This document shows, one piece after another, positions 35,041 through 48,242 of a stretch of DNA of 64,000 bases. Source of the DNA: Fremontodendron californicum (Eukaryota; Streptophyta; Magnoliopsida; Malvales; Malvaceae); the NCBI GenBank assembly GCA_030761205.1, contig JAULJL010000010.1:4779001-4843000 (forward strand), written 5' to 3'. The stretch's first letter is position 1. Every line of letters starts with the position of its first letter. The notes beneath the pieces are model-generated. The model was not told where the DNA came from. It ran no database searches and was given only the letters and a program-made list of their open reading frames with translations. The translations under genes were made by a program, and so were the position numbers.

Positions 35041-35399
35041 CTACCGTCATTCAAATTAAAGAATTAGATGTTTAAAAATCTAGGTTCCTCTTCTTAAATT
35101 ATACTATCCCAATATGGTTTTCTGAGAGACTATATCAAAGATTCTTTTAAGGTAAGATGAAGTCATCGATACTAATATATGCACAGATGTCGGTGTGAAA
35201 CCCTGTATTTAGTCAAATGTTACAGTGATGTTTTCTTTGAACATTGTCAAGATTGGCTGGCAACTTACACTTAATTGTATGCAATTAGTTCCAAACTCTT
35301 AAAAAAGTCTCCCCCTTTTGATCTGACACCTATTTCAAGTCTTTCATTTTTATCTTGCATGAGTCATCCATTCCTGTCTAAAAACTTACGTTGTTTTGA

Positions 35400-35581
35400 T
35401 TTTTTATTTTAAAAAAAAATATTTGTATTCGATATTTGTGTTTGACGCATATCAAGATATGAGTATGAGAGTATGATCCTTCAAGAATCCTCCAAATACA
35501 TGAAAAACTTAGAAAAAATTGAACATACCCATGTCGAACACATACCCATATCCGACACTCACACTTATCCGAGTAACATAG
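35400..35581. mobile_element. CTATGTTACT-type MITE, copy 4 (one end lost)
   Basis: The right end CCGAGTAACATAG is intact and the interior matches copy 1 closely (ATGATCCTTCAAG, CATGAAAAACTTAG, CGAACACATACCCATATCC). The left terminal repeat is not recognisable. It lies only 360 bp from copy 3, in inverse orientation. Confidence 0.78.
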
Positions 35582-37826
35582 CTAAAAACTAGTTCTCATA
35601 AAATATGATTGTCAGCAGGGCACTAGCACTTACCAGTTAGTGATCAGCTCTTATTTTAATAGGAAATAAGTTCCCTTGGCCTTCTTTTAACACGATTCAA
35701 GCCAATCTTTGTAGGTTGATTTCTGCTTTTAACTATAAAGTTCAAAGCTTTTTATCTGTATATATAGGTCCTGTTGTGGGTCTTTACAGGCTGATCTGGT
35801 TCCTTGATCTCGTGCTTAGCTCACAGTCCAACAGAAGGGGAACAGAGCAAAGCTAGTAAAGGTTTCCGCATAGTAGCCTCGCTCTTGACTACTTTGATTT
35901 TAGTGCACAGAAAAATCATATGCTTCCTTACCAACTCCCACCATGTGATCTGCATGCACTTTTTCTTTTCAGCTTTGACATGATTTAATTTTAGTATTTT
36001 ACTATACTTATCTGTTAATAAACAGATATTGATGATGATGTTCCTTATATCTCCTACTCCAGCCATGTGACCTGCTTTTGCATGCAACGTTTATCTTCAA
36101 CTTTTGAATATATTCTCTTTTACTTTATCTTAGCTACTCTGATTTCATGAACCAACCTCTCTGGCTCTTGCAGTTTTCATAACTAGTCCTTGCTTGACAA
36201 AATATTTGCAGGTTTCTCATACAATTAGTTTTCAGTTTCTTCCATCTTAATTGCCTTATGCTTTCCCAAATTTAAGGTGGTGTGGAGACTGGAGACAGTT
36301 TTGCAGACTACAATTTCTGAGGTATGTTTGGACTTTTCTTTCATTTTGTTGTGGTTCAAACCATTGAATTATTTTTCAAGAATAAGCTTAATGCACTATA
36401 ATATATTGTTTTAGCTTAATTACTGCATTTATGGGAAAGTAATTTTTATGATGAAACGTCACCAAAATCAAAGTGCGAATTCTCTGTTAACAAAAAATAG
36501 GGGTTCTTAGTTAACCTGTCAAATGCAATATTATTCTTGATTGTTAGATACTTGTATGCGTATTTTGAATACTGTTTTAAATATTCTGTAAAATTGAACT
36601 GAAAATATTAATTTCCATCTAAAAAAAAGATGCAAAATCCAAGATATAATTTCCACACTTTCTGCTTCTGAGATCAATAGCATCAAAATAATAGGGGTCT
36701 ATACCTTTTCCTTTATTAATGAAACAGATCATTTTGCCACCAATCTTTGACTGTATATGTATTTTTGTATGCACTAATTGCTTAAAATATACTAGAAACA
36801 TTTACACTTATTATGTGGGTTGAAGAAAAAAAGAGTGTGAAAAAAATATTTTAGAAAAGAAAAAAAATTAAGTCGATAGTTTGTTAAGGAGAAGCTTTGG
36901 GTAGTTTTTTAAATTTTTAAGTAATTTTTTTAAATTTAAAAATACGTAAATAATTTTAATATTATTTTTTTATTAAAATTTTAAATAAATTTTTTAATTG
37001 AATTAATATCTGATTAACTCGTGATACCAACTCAATTAAATTTTTTAATATTAGTATAGATATAAATAGTTGCACGAGGCCAGCATAATCTCTCAGGCCT
37101 TAAGACCTGGGCTAGTGTTAATCCAATATAAATTTAATTCGGGTGTGGGTCATGAGCCTCTTGCTAGTTCATTGGAAGGAGTAAAGTAGGGTTAATTAAG
37201 CTAAAAAGGTTTAATCATATCTGGCTTCTTCTATTTATAAGATTTGGGCCGAGGATGAAATGACTTAAACCAAGATTTCTTCCTTAAACATCAGTTGTAA
37301 TTATAGAAAATAAAGAGGGAAAATTACTACAAAGAGAAATAAAGAAATAAAGGCATTAAAATATTCTCCATCATTTTTCATAAGCTATGGTGATATAAAA
37401 ACTTAAGTTTCCAAATACTCATTTCTAGTTAAATCATTTATCAAATTAGTAAAATCTTACTCTATCAAAAACATGAAGCTCTCACATTAGTAGGTACTAT
37501 AAACCTAAAACCAGCATCAAATAACTTTATTAGAATTCTGAAATTAAGTATATATATGGATCATTTCATTAGTGCTATGTAATTCTAAGGTTTAGAAAGT
37601 GGATCAGTAAACCAATGTTAGCCATAAAATTATCGTTTTCTTTTAGCGTCCGTTTTCTATACATCGCAATTTCACAAGAGAAGTTAAGAAACTAACAAGT
37701 GTTTTTTTTTTTTTATATTAATTTCTTAATAATTAATATATCTTACATGAGTATGTATCATGTTGCTAACCCGATTGATAAAAATTTTATTGATGATGAA
37801 TGAGATAATTTTTTTTTCTTTAAATT

Positions 37827-37900
37827 GCATTCTCCCAGACATTCCAAAGCTTATTTTTCCCAGCAAAAAGAGATATGCTTTGGAATATCCTGGAGAATGC
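37827..37900. ncRNA. 74-nt foldback, candidate small-RNA precursor
   Basis: Two 24-base arms (GCATTCTCCCAGACATTCCA... at 37827-37850 and GCTTTGGAATATCCTGGAGA... at 37877-37900) are complementary except for three positions in the middle, with a 26-base loop. Pairing does not continue beyond the arms. I do not recognise a known miRNA in either arm. It could be a young MIRNA locus, a tiny MITE or chance. Confidence 0.4.
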
Positions 37901-39958
37901 CATCTGTTTCATACTCTAAATCACTGAAGTTACTAAGTTTGGAAGCTAGCTAGTTCCAGTTCTATTTCATTCTCTCGCACATTAAGTGGCCTGCTTATAA
38001 CATTCTGTATTTAATTAAACATAATTAGCTTGGAAATAGATATAGATACCTCATACAGAAAATTTCTGACTGACTTCCATGCGGATCTTGTGGAGTATGA
38101 AATACCTATTTTGATAATCAAACCTAACAGATTACTCACATAATGGGTTTTCCAGGATGGGTTGTTGTTTATAACTACAGCACAATCAAGCAAGATGGTT
38201 ACAGTTATTCTTTGGCTGAAAATGTTTGCAGTTATATAAATCTAGGTTATTAATAGATTTTACAAAGAAATTTACTGGGTGGTGAATCATTCCTGTTCCT
38301 AATTATACTTTATTAATTGATAACCAAATTTATAGCTGGACACCAAACAATTAATATGAAATGGACGAGATTGATACCTCATAAGTAACTAGAATTATTA
38401 CTTTGTGATGATATATAATATTATATCAATCTTATTTCGTATGTTGAATCACATGAATTTCATTAATGTTTATAATATTGAAAGAAATTTACTGGGTGTA
38501 AACTTTAACCACTATCCACCATAATCTTGGTCATGAAGGTTACACTCAATAGTACTCTTTAAAACTTTAAAAATTTGAAAACAAAACCTTCGATATATGC
38601 TTGGTGTTTTGTCCTCTTATTGCCTACGGAATTTTGCTTCTTGGGTTTCTCTATAAGATTGTTGGCTACCGTTAAGTTGTGTTATTTTACATCTGTTAAA
38701 TTTTGGGTTTCTTGTAATTTTATATTTAAGTTGGGCTTTTTATTGCCAATTGATTTTAGGTTAGATGCTTAACATGGTATCAAAATTCCTGTGTATTTTG
38801 TTCTTCTTGCCTAAACCTTATGCGAGGTTGACCACCCCTTTTTAGGCTATTCACGAGTAGGCCTTTGTTGAGCTACACGTGTGGGGAGTATTAAGTGGTG
38901 TTATCTCAATCTGTTAAGTCTTGAATTTTCTGTCGTCTTATATTCAAGTAGAACCCCTTCACCTAGGTTGGATGCTTAATAACTACCTTGTAAATCTGAT
39001 ATTTCAATGAAATCTATGCATTTAGAAGAAATGCTAAAACATACTGTTACATTTCTTCAATTCTTAAATTAACAAGCTAAGCCTTATTTTTTCCACTAAC
39101 TTGTTAAAACTTAAAATCTTCGTTTTGGACTAATGTCTATAACAGCTAATTGTACATAAAGTTGCTAACATTAATTTCTCTAGTTACACACACAGAAACG
39201 AAAATCTAGATCCTGAAAGAACAAAGAAAAATGAAGTTTTGTTGCTTAATGAACTATAATTCATGCTTGCACTTCTGCAGTGCCAATTGATGAAAAGAAG
39301 GTTAATTTAAAAACTAGCTAGTTTGTCACTATTTTAGGTGTCTAAAATATGTGTAACCAGATATTATTGCTTCTCTTGCTACTTCTATATATTAGTATTT
39401 ACAAATTTATTGATCAATGTTACAATTACTATATTATGCTCATCCTTGTTTTGTTGTTATTTTCACTGCATAATATGCATACATAACATAGATTTTAGAT
39501 GATTACTTATGGAGTTCCTTGTCCCTCTACGAGATTGAGTAAATACCTTAGCACTGTAAGGTGTATTAATTAAACTTGCTTGCTTATTTTTGCTGCTTCC
39601 CCATACTAACACATACGCTTAGTAATGAATCTGTGACAAGTTTTCTGATCTATACTCGAATGCTATCTTCTTATTAGAAACAGTGGAATAATTTGAATTA
39701 GCAACAAATTTAGATTATTCTTACAAAGTTGGTGGTATGTTTTTATATGTGTTTTTATAACATGCAACTTTCAGTCTCACTTTCTTTCACTGTCCTTAGC
39801 TGTTAATCTGATGTCATTGCCGATGAGAGTTGAGCCAACAAATAATACATGGTAGTTGATGGCTAACAATGATATAAAGATCCCTAGTGTTCCAAAAAAA
39901 TTATCAATTATGCTTTATCATAAATATTTGTCATATTATATGTTATATTGTATAGGAA

Positions 39959-40255
39959 CAGACCTACTTAAAAGTCGGGTAGCCCGCCCGGTCCGACAGA
40001 CCTGGTTCGTATTGAGTAGAGTTTATTTTTGATTCGGGTTGGCCTGGCCTGAATCACTGTTTATATAATAAAAAAATTATTTTTATTTAAGTTTAATTTT
40101 AAAAATATTAATATAAAAATATATTTTTTAATATTATTTAAACAGTAAAACGAGCTTACGGGTCGGCTTGAGTCCACCCAAGGTTGGGCTTGGGTAAGAA
40201 AAATAGAAAATTTTCAAGACGCGGCTCGATCTGGCCCGTCCCATGAGTAGGTTTA
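39959..40255. mobile_element. MITE, hAT-like, with 8-bp target duplication
   Basis: The element begins CAGACCTACT and ends AGTAGGTTTA (imperfect terminal inverted repeats). It is flanked by TATAGGAA at 39951-39958 and 40256-40263. An 8-bp duplication and CA/TA-type ends fit the hAT superfamily. GC-rich blocks near both ends and an AT-rich core match, in inverse orientation, the MITE in RABH1 intron 5 (11472-11746). Confidence 0.8.
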
Positions 40256-41892
40256 TATAGGAATCACTTCATCTAGATCAATTCACAATTACTTTATTTA
40301 CTCCTACTCCTATATCATTGGGCATAACGGTTGAGAAAACTATATCCAATGGTGGCAATGAAAACAAGGAGTAATCAAGAAGCTTTAAAAATTTTGATTA
40401 AAAATATAGTTCAATATTGACCCAAAGTTCAAGTGTCATTTCAGAAGAAATCATAGTCTTAATCGGTCTTTGTCATAAAGTAATACAAAAACCTTATATA
40501 TGATCAATAACTGTGAGTGCATGAATGTCTTAGGGAAAGTGAACCTTTCTACACGTAATTATCATTGAAATGGTGAAGATATGATGAAATTAGCATAGAT
40601 TTTCAGACCCCACTTCAATTTTTTTTTCCTGATTTAATTTCTATTAGGTTTGTTGGGTTATGAATAGTTGAAAAGAGTGAAGTTGGTGTGCCATGAAAGC
40701 TCGCAAATGCAATTCACGTGTACTGGACGTAATATAAGTATTTCTTCTTATTAACTGTTTCTGGTGACCACTCTATTGCAATTCTTTTAATTGTTTAATA
40801 GAGCACTGAATTAATAACAATGTGGAGAAGCAATAATCTATGTCAACTTTGACTAACAGATCATGATCAGGATCATTGATTTATTATCAGTTCATCATAT
40901 TGGGAAGTTCTGAGAAGATGCATGAGCTCCGCTGATGGGAGATGCTGGACGGACCTCCATGGCAGATTGCAAGAATTAGGTCGATTTGAATCTTTGGTAC
41001 GTTTTCTAAGTCAAACTTCATATGTTCATACTCAAAACCATTTCATTTGGTTCGTACATTAGAATTAAAATAAACTAAGGTGACACAAAAGAGGAGTAGA
41101 AAGAAAGATTGCTGTCGCTAACGCTTTGAAAATAAATCCATTTTAAAGAACTTTTATATTCTTTCCATCTCTAGCGAGTTCAGTGTTTAATTGATCTATA
41201 TATTTTAAGGGGTTGTTTTCCTTTCTGCATGGAGATGGAAAGACCCAAAACCAGAAACGTGGCAAAGGAAGTGTAGAAAGTCCGAGTTTAGATGTATTGG
41301 GTAGAAACTTAACTGGGGAAGCAAATCAGTTGTTTATCTGACACTACAACTATGGTTTTTTTTTTTTTTTTTTTTCTAATGATATAAAATAATAAGCTGT
41401 TTAGGTGACATCAGTAAACTCTCTAAATTCTTTATAATTTAAACCTGCTTCTTTTTTATGTGAGGGGCTGGTCCACCCGACAAGGAACCCTAGTTGAAGA
41501 AGTAATCTCTCTGTTTCCCTCTAAAAAAATGAATTTTCTGCTAGTTTTCTTGATGAAGGTGTTAATCTGTTTTCCCCTTTCTCTGAACAAAAAACATGGT
41601 TTCTTTTGTGGGTAAAACTTGTGCTGTCAGGAAAAATGAGGTAAGTGAAGGAGAAAAAAAGGTGGAGAGAGAGGACATGGCGGTGTTCTCAATTCTCATT
41701 GTTGTTAGTTTGACTCTTGGTGGCCATTGATGTGATGCTTTATAACGAGTTTAGGTTAGAAATAGCTAACTTGTCAAGTAAGAAAGTAGTGAGACAAACA
41801 AGACCCTGAGTTATTGTTTATATACCCAGAGCAGCCATTAATGTTAACAACATCTGCAAGATCATATCTATGATATCAATATTCTAGGTTGA

Positions 41893-41894
<2 letters not shown>

Positions 41895-41952
<58 letters not shown>
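41895..41952. repeat. TA microsatellite
   Basis: About 29 TA dinucleotides in a row. The neighbouring 42080-42265 is a MITE copy. Confidence 0.95.
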
Positions 41953-41957
<5 letters not shown>

Positions 41958-42079
41958 GTTAGATCAGAAGTTTTTAAAGCTACTTTTGCTTGTTTGGTGT
42001 CATTTTCTTTCTTCTTTTGTCTTCCAAAATTCTGTGCATTATAATTTTCATGGACTTAGTTTTTTCCTATATTGCTTCA

Positions 42080-42265
42080 AATTTTTTATTTTTTTAAAAT
42101 ATCCGTATCTGATACTCGTATTTGACGCATATTTGAATATGCGTAACGAAGATATGATTTTTCAAGAATCCTCCAAATACATGAAAAAACTTTTAAAAAA
42201 TTAAACATACTTCTATCGAATACATATCCGTATCTGACAGTTACATCCGAGTTCAAATAACATAG
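42080..42265. mobile_element. CTATGTTACT-type MITE, copy 5 (one end lost)
   Basis: The interior matches copy 4 (AGAATCCTCCAAATACATGA, CGTATCTGACA) and the right end is AAATAACATAG. The left end has decayed. Confidence 0.72.
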
Positions 42266-42782
42266 GTTTCTTCATCAGCTTCATTGAATGAATTTCCATG
42301 ATTTACTATTTTTATCCCCTTTTTAGTATGTATCAACCCATTGACTTGGGGACTTTCTTCCTCTTCACTACTATTTCTGTCATCTTCGGAATTTGGAAAT
42401 AAATGAATATGTTTGAACTGTAATCCAATAATAGCTAAAAGGAAATTAAATAGGATATATATATATATAATTAACTTAGGCAGCTTTCTTTTCCTCCTTA
42501 AAGATTGTGAAATATGCTTCAGGCATCAAAATACTTGTGTGTTCTACACGAAAAAGCATGGAAAACTTGTAGTTATAAAGCCATGGAGGTTGACAAACAA
42601 ATATAGATGAAATTGCATGCAACTAATTTCTGTTTCAGCATCTACATAAGTACATTATAAATACGTATATATACTGTAGTGTCGAGCTCTAAATGTATAT
42701 ATGCATGAAAATACATTCGTTTTTTCCTCTTCATCTTTCTCCTTCGTTAGTCAGAACTTGTGTTATTAGGATTCTTTATATT

Positions 42783-42920
42783 TTTTTAAGTATTTATGTT
42801 CGATACTTGTATCCAATACATATTTGAATATAGATATGAGATATCATCCTTCAAATATATAAAAAAACTTAAAAAAAAAAAAAATTGAATAAACCACACT
42901 CAACCTCAAAGATAACATAA
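42783..42920. mobile_element. CTATGTTACT-type MITE, copy 6 (degraded)
   Basis: A shorter and more diverged copy: GTTCGATACTTGTATCCAAT and ATCATCCTTCAAATATAT blocks and the end GATAACATAA are still visible. It lies about 520 bp from copy 5 in the same orientation. Confidence 0.65.
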
Positions 42921-44763
42921 GTCAGGACAAAGAAGAAAAGGACGAGTATCCTAATCAACCAATACCATTGACGTGTTCTTAATTAGGGTTAAATTAGAAG
43001 AATGTCTTAAGGGTTTCAAAATATGGTGGAAAAGTTAGAGAGTTTGCTGCAACCCCCTCCTCTAACCATCTCCTTATTTGGTCAAATGGGTCACCATCGA
43101 TTCAGTTGCTATCTAGCTTTTTTAACTTTTCTTGCTCAAACTGAGATTCTGATGATAAACTCTCGTACATACCATCACTTAAATAAGTATAAATCTGCAT
43201 CATTTTTCGATTTTCCAGCATTTAAATTGGCATCAAAATTGATCTAGCAATCAATCTTTTGTAGGCATGAGACCACCTAATTATCCCATAAGATCATATA
43301 TTCTTATTTTAATTTTGAGTCAAAAACCAGTATTATTTTTAAATCTAAATTTATTTTAAATAAAATGGGGAAAATTTTCACATAGATATGTATTTAATTC
43401 TCTTCCTCGTATAATCATACATGTTTATACAAAGACATGCATATCTATACATATGAGCATATATATATATAATTAATACAAAGTACTAGTGAGATTATAT
43501 ATTGATGTGTTTGGTTTGAAAGAAAAATCATAGTGCACACGTGGAAAGAGACTCTTAAAATGCGCAACAGAGAGAGCTCAAACTCTCAACATCTTTCACA
43601 ATACAAACAGACAATTAAGACAATGATCAGATGCCCTAACCCTATAATTACATCACACAATGAAAGTTAACCTATTCCTACCACCTTTAGTATGAAAAAT
43701 AGTATTATTTTGGAATTTGGACCCACGGTTTTCGCTGCAAATTATTGCATGGTATACTGTGTAAATTAATGGTATATATTATAGGATTCGTTTAATCGGT
43801 GTTTATAAATATCAATTTATAATTATTTATTTATTATTTTAAGAATATTTTTGTATTTAATATATTATTTTTATTAAACTCAATAAAAAGTTATGCATTA
43901 ATTACATTTTTATTTTTATATATATCACCAAACCAGTCCTACTAGACATTGATTAACATTCCCCTACATTATATCATGAGAAATTATTTTATCTATTTAT
44001 AATATCAGTTGAGTTTTTAAATTTTATAAGACGGATTAGCAAGATGAAACATACTTTTTTAAGGTATATTAAAAAATAAAAAATTTAAGTAAAAAAATAA
44101 AACATGTGATAGTCTTTTAACTCCACTTATGAAATAATTTTTTTTTTTTTACCGTCAATAAAAAAATTAAATGAACTCTTATATTATTGCATATATAATA
44201 CATTATTTTAATTAAGTACTTTGTGAATGTGATGCATAATTCCCATTGTTTTTTTGGATATGCTTAAAGATGCTCTACATTGGAGAAAATCATCTCTACA
44301 TGTTTAGTACTGGTTTTGATCATTAATATATAAATAGAGCATTGCTAATTTTTCTTACATTTATAATTGTCAAACACCATCACTGAATAGATACAATATA
44401 TAGCATTATTTATATATAAATAAAATCTCTTAGACAATTATTTTTTGTGTTTACTTGAACAGTACAATGTCGGACAATAAATATCTTTCACTAATTTTTC
44501 ATTGATTTTATTTTATTTTTATAAATATCAGTAAATTCTAATAGATAGACTAACCAAACAGAGTAAATTAAAAAAATAATGGGATTTGCATTAAGCAATT
44601 AACTACTATGATATATTAATTAGCTGAAGAATGCATTTTCTTACATAGAAAATAATACTGATAACTTAAACTCATTGGAATTGCAACAATGGAAATAATT
44701 TAGGAAAGGATAAGGAAACAGGTGTACATACTCATTTTTTTCACCCATTTTTAATTTTTTTTT

Positions 44764-45327
44764 TGGTGTTATTCGATCGGTTTCGATTAATTTCGAATCG
44801 AATTAACTGAATTATATAATTTTATTTTCATTAACCAAATTGAATTTATACATTTCGAAAATCTAACCGATCAAATTTAATTTAGTTAAGATTTTGGTAA
44901 CCGAATAAAAACATACATTCAAGTTAAATTATTATATTTGAAACTCTTAATTTCTCATAATTCAAAATTTCAAACAAATTAAATAAAATAATCCAACAAA
45001 ATATTCAAATATTAAAATATTTAAAATCTCTAACAACTTAAAATATCATCCAAACTCCAAACATTAAACTTATGTTTCATAAAACATAATCGATATCTTA
45101 CATTTTAGATTTTACAAAAAAAAAAAAAAAAAAAAAGAAAAAGGTTGAGTTAAGAAATATTTCGGTTAATTTAGTTAATCAATTTTTTAAATCGAATTAA
45201 TCGAAAGCCAAATTCTTCCAAAATCTCTTTCGATAATCAACCGAAATTATTCGATAACCAACCAATTAATCATATATTAAATTGATTCAATCGATTGACT
45301 CGATTAAAATCGAAATATAAACACCCT
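44764..45327. mobile_element. TIR element with GGTGTT ends
   Basis: The left end (TGGTGTTATTCGATCGG) and the complement of the right end (TAGGGTGTTTATATTTCGAT) are similar. The interior is a patchwork of TCGATTAA, ACCGATC and AACCGAAAT motifs in both orientations. This is typical of a plant hAT-derived non-autonomous element. No protein is encoded. Confidence 0.6.
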
Positions 45328-45919
45328 ACTTCTCCCTCGAAGTATTTAGAATGGAAAACAATGAGAAGAGACTACTCTGTACATTTTGATGAAGATCATC
45401 AAAGCCATCGCCATGGCAGAGATATTACTTAAATTAGACAAATATATAATTGGTGAGGGTCAAGCAAATAGAGACAGGCTGCCATGGAGAGAAGGAAAAC
45501 CCAGCAGATATCAGTGGGCTAGCTAGTAGTAAATTTAGCTAGTGCGTAAGCATATATAATCAAGCTAGCTAGCTAGCTAGAATATATATAAACACAAAAA
45601 ATATGAGGACCCATCTGCATAATATTTAATATTAATACGTGAAATTGTATAATGATCCATGCAATAATCAGTGACGAAATAAGAGGCTGTGTTGCGTGCA
45701 TGGGATGGGTTTCAAAGATCATGGGTGACGCGCCACCTGTTTGATCTAATGCTGACTACTGACTGCTGCTTTGAGTAAAGCTCTTGTTGATTTGTTTCTT
45801 TGACTATATTAATCATTCATTTAATCAAATATAGGAGTAGTTGATTACTGCTTAAACACCCTATTTGCCCCTTCAAATCTTTACTTCACCAACTTTGCCC
45901 TTCCATATACTATGAATTT

Positions 45920-46060
45920 ATTATTTATATTTATTATACTGTTTTCGTGTTTATTGAACGTGTCGTATCCGTGTCTTGATGTGTTTATTATATTGTTTTC
46001 ATGCTTATTAAAAATGTTATATATGTGTCGTGTTTTTGTATCGTGTCTAAAATTATTAAG
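45920..46060 (+). repeat. dispersed GTGTCGTGT-rich repeat, copy 3 of 3
   Basis: The stretch with GTGTTTATTATATTGTTTTC and TGTGTCGTGTTTTTGTATCG matches 8100-8230 block by block. A small open frame across it is an artefact of the repeat. Confidence 0.6.
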
Positions 46061-46922
46061 TACAACATATGCTAGTATTGAGCCCTGTATTCGTATTTGA
46101 ATGTAGGATTAAATAATTTTTTATAATGTATACATTATGTATTTTATGCTCGTATATGTTTTTTTTTTTTTGGGTACAATCTCATCTAGTTGTTTGAGAT
46201 TCAATTATCAATCAATCTTTACGTAACTAATCAAGTTGATCGTGTAAATTGAAGCATTTGTGGGTATATATGACATTGAAATCTATTTTAATAAAGAAAA
46301 AGGATTTAAATTCATTTTTAATAAAAAAAATATATATTTATCATTGAATCGTTCGAAAAGTTGAAGATCTATGCAATAAGTGTGAAAGCAGCCACTCTTC
46401 TTGACCTGCTTATATGACATTTTCTAAATGTCTTGGCTTTATTTCATTATAGACTGATGAATTATTCATTCATATATATTTCTATGAGAGATTGCTTTAA
46501 TGTTTTTTTTTTTTGCTAAGCCCAAAAAAGATTCAATTAATTAAGATTGCAAAAGAGATGCTTTACTTTATATAAAACATGGAAAATGATGATGAGTCAA
46601 AGATAGCAACCTTCTCAGCAATTTGGCTGTAATATGTTTGTAGGTCGCCATTGATGTAATGGAGTTCTTTTATGAACACAAAAAAAAAATAATAATAATA
46701 ATAATAATAAATAAATTGAGGGTCCACTTAGAAAAACTGAAAACACAAGGGTCAAATTAAAATAGAATCATTTACAAATTAATTAGTGCAATAGAAGGGA
46801 AACTCATTGACAAATGAGTGACAAAGGGTATGGTTGAGATTTTATGAAAGAAAAGGGCAATGTTTGTTTCCCCAAACAAATAGGAAACCAGCACGTCTGC
46901 TTTATTAGGGAACAGAAAACTC

Positions 46923-46930
46923 TATAAATA
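46923..46930 (+). promoter_or_regulatory. TATA box of the MYB gene
   Basis: TATAAATA lies 93 bp before the MYB start codon, which gives a leader of roughly 60-70 bases. It is the only good TATA motif in the near upstream region. Confidence 0.6.
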
Positions 46931-47022
46931 TAGTAAGCTTCAGTTCATGGTTGGATTGGAGGTAGGCAAAGGCAACTGCCAAGTCTTAAGGAAAGAAATT
47001 AAATTACATAGATATTATTGAA

Positions 47023-48242
47023 ATGGGAAGGTCTCCTTGTTGTGATGAGAGTGGCCTTAAGAAAGGTCCTTGGACCCCTGAAGAGGATCAAAAACTTGTC
47101 AAATATATCCAAGAAAATGGCCATGGTAGCTGGAGAGCCCTTCCCAAGCTTGCTGGTATGAATTGAATCTAGCTACTAGCTAACTCTTCCACTCTCTTTC
47201 TCTCTATCTCCCAGCCTGAGATTATTGTTTCTTTGTTTATAATTTCCCAGGTCTTAACAGATGTGGGAAAAGTTGCAGGCTAAGATGGACAAATTACTTG
47301 AGGCCTGATATTAAGAGAGGGAAGTTTTCCCAAGAAGAAGAACAAACAATTCTCAATCTCCATTCCATCCTTGGAAACAAGTAAGAATTTTTAGAAAAAA
47401 CCATTTACTTTAATGTCATTATTATTTTAGTTTTGTTTTTGCATGTTGAATTAATCATGTATATAGACTGATTTTTTTTTTTCCCCTTGTTATTATTCAC
47501 AAGATGGTCAGCAATTTCAAGCCACCTACCGGGGAGAACAGATAATGAAATAAAAAACTTTTGGAATACCCATTTGAAGAAAAAACTCATCCAAATGGGA
47601 ATTGATCCGATGACTCATAGGCCTCGAACTGATATCTTCTCAAGCTTGCCTCATCTGATAGCTTTGGCCAACCTAAAAGAGCTTATGGATCAGCACCCTT
47701 GGGAGGAACAGGCTATAAGACTAAAAGCAGAAGCTGTTCAAATGGCTAAGCTCCAATGCTTGCAATATCTTCTTCAAACCCCAGCTTCCATTAATATGCA
47801 CAATACTTTCACTGATATGGAGACCTTTAATCTTTCAAACTCACTTTCTCCAATCAAGGATAACTCAGTTTTAAGTTCAGTACCCCAGCTGGATATAGCA
47901 GCTGCTGCTTCTCTTCAAGGTTTCCATGATTCAATCCCTTTCCCTCGTTTACCAGACCTACAAATCCCTTGTGAATATCCAACATCTAGGAGCAAGGATA
48001 CGGCTCAAGCTCAAGATCACACAGTGTTGACACAAGGAGATCAGAATACATGCAATTCACCAATATGGCTCAATAATTCATCTGCAACTCCTTCACCTTC
48101 TGTGATTCCATCTGTAACAGAGGCTTTGATAAACAATTTGGGGGATGCTTCCTGTTCTTCAAGCTATGAAGAAGCTGCTCCTTCCGTTTGGCCTGAGGAT
48201 CACCTGCTCTTTGAATACCCTTTGTTTCATGAGCTTGCCTAG
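47023..48242 (+). CDS. MYB53: R2R3-MYB transcription factor, MYB39/53/92/93 group, three exons
   Basis: This group of plant MYBs (subgroup 24) controls suberin formation and root development. Exons 47023-47155, 47251-47380 and 47504-48242 give 333 aa with the two intron positions usual for R2R3-MYB genes. R2 has Trp at 17, 37 and 57 and R3 has Phe 70, Trp 89 and Trp 108; recognition-helix sequences LNRCGKSCRLRW and GRTDNEIKNFW are intact. After the DNA-binding domain come the group-specific blocks HLKKKLIQMGIDPMTHRPRT and SSLPHLIALANLKEL, then an acidic, aromatic C-terminus (VWPEDHLLFEYPLFHELA) that probably activates transcription. The bHLH-binding motif is not seen. MYB53 is preferred over MYB92/93 because plastid RPL29 is upstream, as in Arabidopsis. 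Confidence 0.93.

Larger units (their letters stand above)
32711..47022. other. 14-kb gene-poor interval between TFC C and MYB
   Basis: I see no convincing protein-coding gene here. Open frames are short, lack family features and coincide with simple sequence or repeats. Some stretches look transcribed, for example a C/T-rich leader-like segment with a CAGGTAATTG donor-like site near 33680-33790 and similar pieces near 36200-36330, but I cannot support a transcript. The interval holds four copies of the CTATGTTACT MITE family, two other TIR elements, TA and TAA microsatellites and a foldback at 37827-37900. Confidence 0.6.

Noticed and set aside
45912..46100. 62-aa open frame
   Set aside because: It lies wholly in a dispersed repeat that also occurs at 8100 and, inverted, at 13180.
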